Origin: Bacillota bacterium
GTDB taxonomy: Bacteria > Bacillota > Clostridia > Christensenellales > Aristaeellaceae
DNA: 5,522 nt
Assembly (NCBI GenBank): GCA_023392755.1
Contig: JAEWNM010000295.1
Location: 1 to 5,522, forward strand
Reading direction: 5' to 3'
Of this stretch, positions 5,114-5,522 are shown in pieces. A program made the position numbers and the translations under genes. Positions within the stretch are counted from its first letter, which is position 1, and each line of letters begins with the position of its first letter. The notes beneath the pieces are model-generated. The model was not told the origin of the DNA and ran no database searches. It worked only from the letters and a program-made list of their open reading frames with translations.

Positions 5114-5143
5114 ATTGTAGCATTTTCATGGTCCCATTCTCAA
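5114..5143 (-). promoter_or_regulatory. Promoter of the transpeptidase gene
   Basis: On the minus strand TTGAGA (5143-5138) is followed after 18 bases by TACAAT (5119-5114). The hexamers match four and five of six consensus positions. Transcription would start near 5107, at or just before the AGGAGG site. This makes the ATG at 5115 unusable, because its first bases lie in the -10 box. Confidence 0.55.
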
Positions 5144-5338
5144 GTGCCCGCAGCAATGCGCCCGGCCAAGGATTCCCATGCATTTTGATGAAACAATTGT
5201 AACAGGGTCGTCGTCCTATAGAAGCGCATCGGCAAAAGATGCGGTTTTATCAATGCAAAAGGCGGTTCCCGATGCCGGCGGAATATGTTTCAAAAAACAT
5301 GAACAGACTGTAACTTTTAAAATTTCCGCGCCTTTTGC
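5144..5338. other. Intergenic region between divergent genes, little structure
   Basis: No convincing gene is present. A small hairpin, CGCATC (5225-5230) with GATGCG (5238-5243) around GGCAAAA, is followed by GTTTT. It resembles a weak terminator, but no gene on the plus strand ends before it. A 62-codon plus-strand frame starting at 5178 has no ribosome binding site and no family resemblance. Confidence 0.4.
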
Positions 5339-5367
5339 TTGCAGTACCGCATGGCCTGTGCCATAAT
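5339..5367 (+). promoter_or_regulatory. Promoter of the exported-protein gene
   Basis: TTGCAG (5339-5344) and CATAAT (5362-5367) are separated by exactly 17 bases. The expected start is near 5374, giving a leader of about 47 bases that contains the GC-rich palindrome at 5379-5396 and the ribosome binding site. Confidence 0.5.
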
Positions 5368-5378
5368 AAATCTACTAT

Positions 5379-5396
5379 ACCGGCGCCGGTGCCGGC
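5379..5396. repeat. GC-rich palindromes in the leader of the exported-protein gene
   Basis: ACCGGCGCCGGT (5379-5390) is a perfect 12-base palindrome, followed at once by the shorter palindrome GCCGGC (5391-5396). It begins about 12 bases downstream of the predicted -10 box and ends just before the Shine-Dalgarno sequence. It could be an operator or fold into leader RNA. It stands out against the AT-rich surroundings. Confidence 0.4.
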
Positions 5397-5420
5397 ACAA
5401 AGAAAGGAAATAGTGATTCC

Positions 5421-5522
5421 ATGAAGAAATCCAACCGTTTTTTTGCGCTTTGCCTGGCGCTGACCATGTGTGCGACGATGGGCATGGCAGGGGCGTTGGG
5501 CGAAGCACCCCAGCCAACAGCG
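5421..5522 (+). CDS. N-terminus of an exported protein (cut by the window edge)
   Basis: The 34 visible codons form a standard Sec signal peptide: a basic start (MKKSNR), a hydrophobic core (FFALCLALTMCATMGM), and a probable signal peptidase I site after AGA (residues 23-25), followed by GEAPQPTA. Neither cysteine lies in a good lipobox (LTMC and FALC are poor fits), so a lipoprotein is less likely. AGAAAGGAAA ends ten bases before the ATG and serves as the ribosome binding site. The mature part is outside the window, so the function is unknown. The Pro/Ala-rich start after the cleavage site suggests a linker or low-complexity region, as is common in secreted or cell-wall proteins. Confidence 0.75.
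   Translation, partial: MKKSNRFFALCLALTMCATMGMAGALGEAPQPTA

Noticed and set aside
5178..5366. A 62-codon plus-strand open frame in the right intergenic region.
   Set aside because: It has no ribosome binding site, no family resemblance, and overlaps the predicted promoter of the exported-protein gene.

Overview
This window looks like the replication-origin region of a Gram-positive bacterium of the Bacillota, most likely a clostridial lineage. The evidence is a Firmicutes-type dnaA, purine-rich G-heavy Shine-Dalgarno sequences, sigma-A-like promoters, and a left flank carrying remnants of ISL3-, IS3- and possibly IS256-type elements. The genus cannot be told from the sequence alone.

Left flank (1 to about 980). 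This is AT-rich and has no intact gene. It holds what looks like an IS256-family end (1-36), the decayed C-terminus of an IS3-family transposase (92-199), and the decayed N-terminus of an ISL3-family transposase (198-448). These are followed by about 300 bases with nothing recognisable. At 790-840 (minus strand) lies the 5' half of a tRNA-Thr(GGU) gene behind an intact-looking promoter, but the T arm and the 3' acceptor strand are missing.

Origin region (984-1958). An unrecognised 170-residue gene is read leftward, away from dnaA. The gap between them (1497-1958) has DnaA boxes, a strong dnaA promoter, a perfect 10-bp inverted repeat, and a hairpin with a T-run in the dnaA leader. It is the candidate oriC and dnaA control region.

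Right part (1959-5522). dnaA is complete at 441 residues. It is followed 25 bases later, apparently in the same transcript, by an M16-family (insulinase-like) peptidase homologue rather than the usual dnaN. That protein keeps HxxEH but has Gln where the third zinc ligand (Glu) is expected. A convergent L,D-transpeptidase (YkuD) gene ends 6 bases from the peptidase gene, and a good intrinsic terminator for the dnaA-M16 transcript lies inside the 3' end of its coding sequence. The promoter of the transpeptidase gene overlaps the most upstream ATG. This argues for a downstream start, preceded by a nine-codon mini-ORF that overlaps it as ATGA. The window ends in the signal peptide of an exported protein that is cut off by the edge.

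I see no CRISPR array, phage gene or defence system. The most notable points are the truncated tRNA next to the IS debris, the dnaA-M16 arrangement with its altered metal site, and the compact expression signals of the transpeptidase gene.
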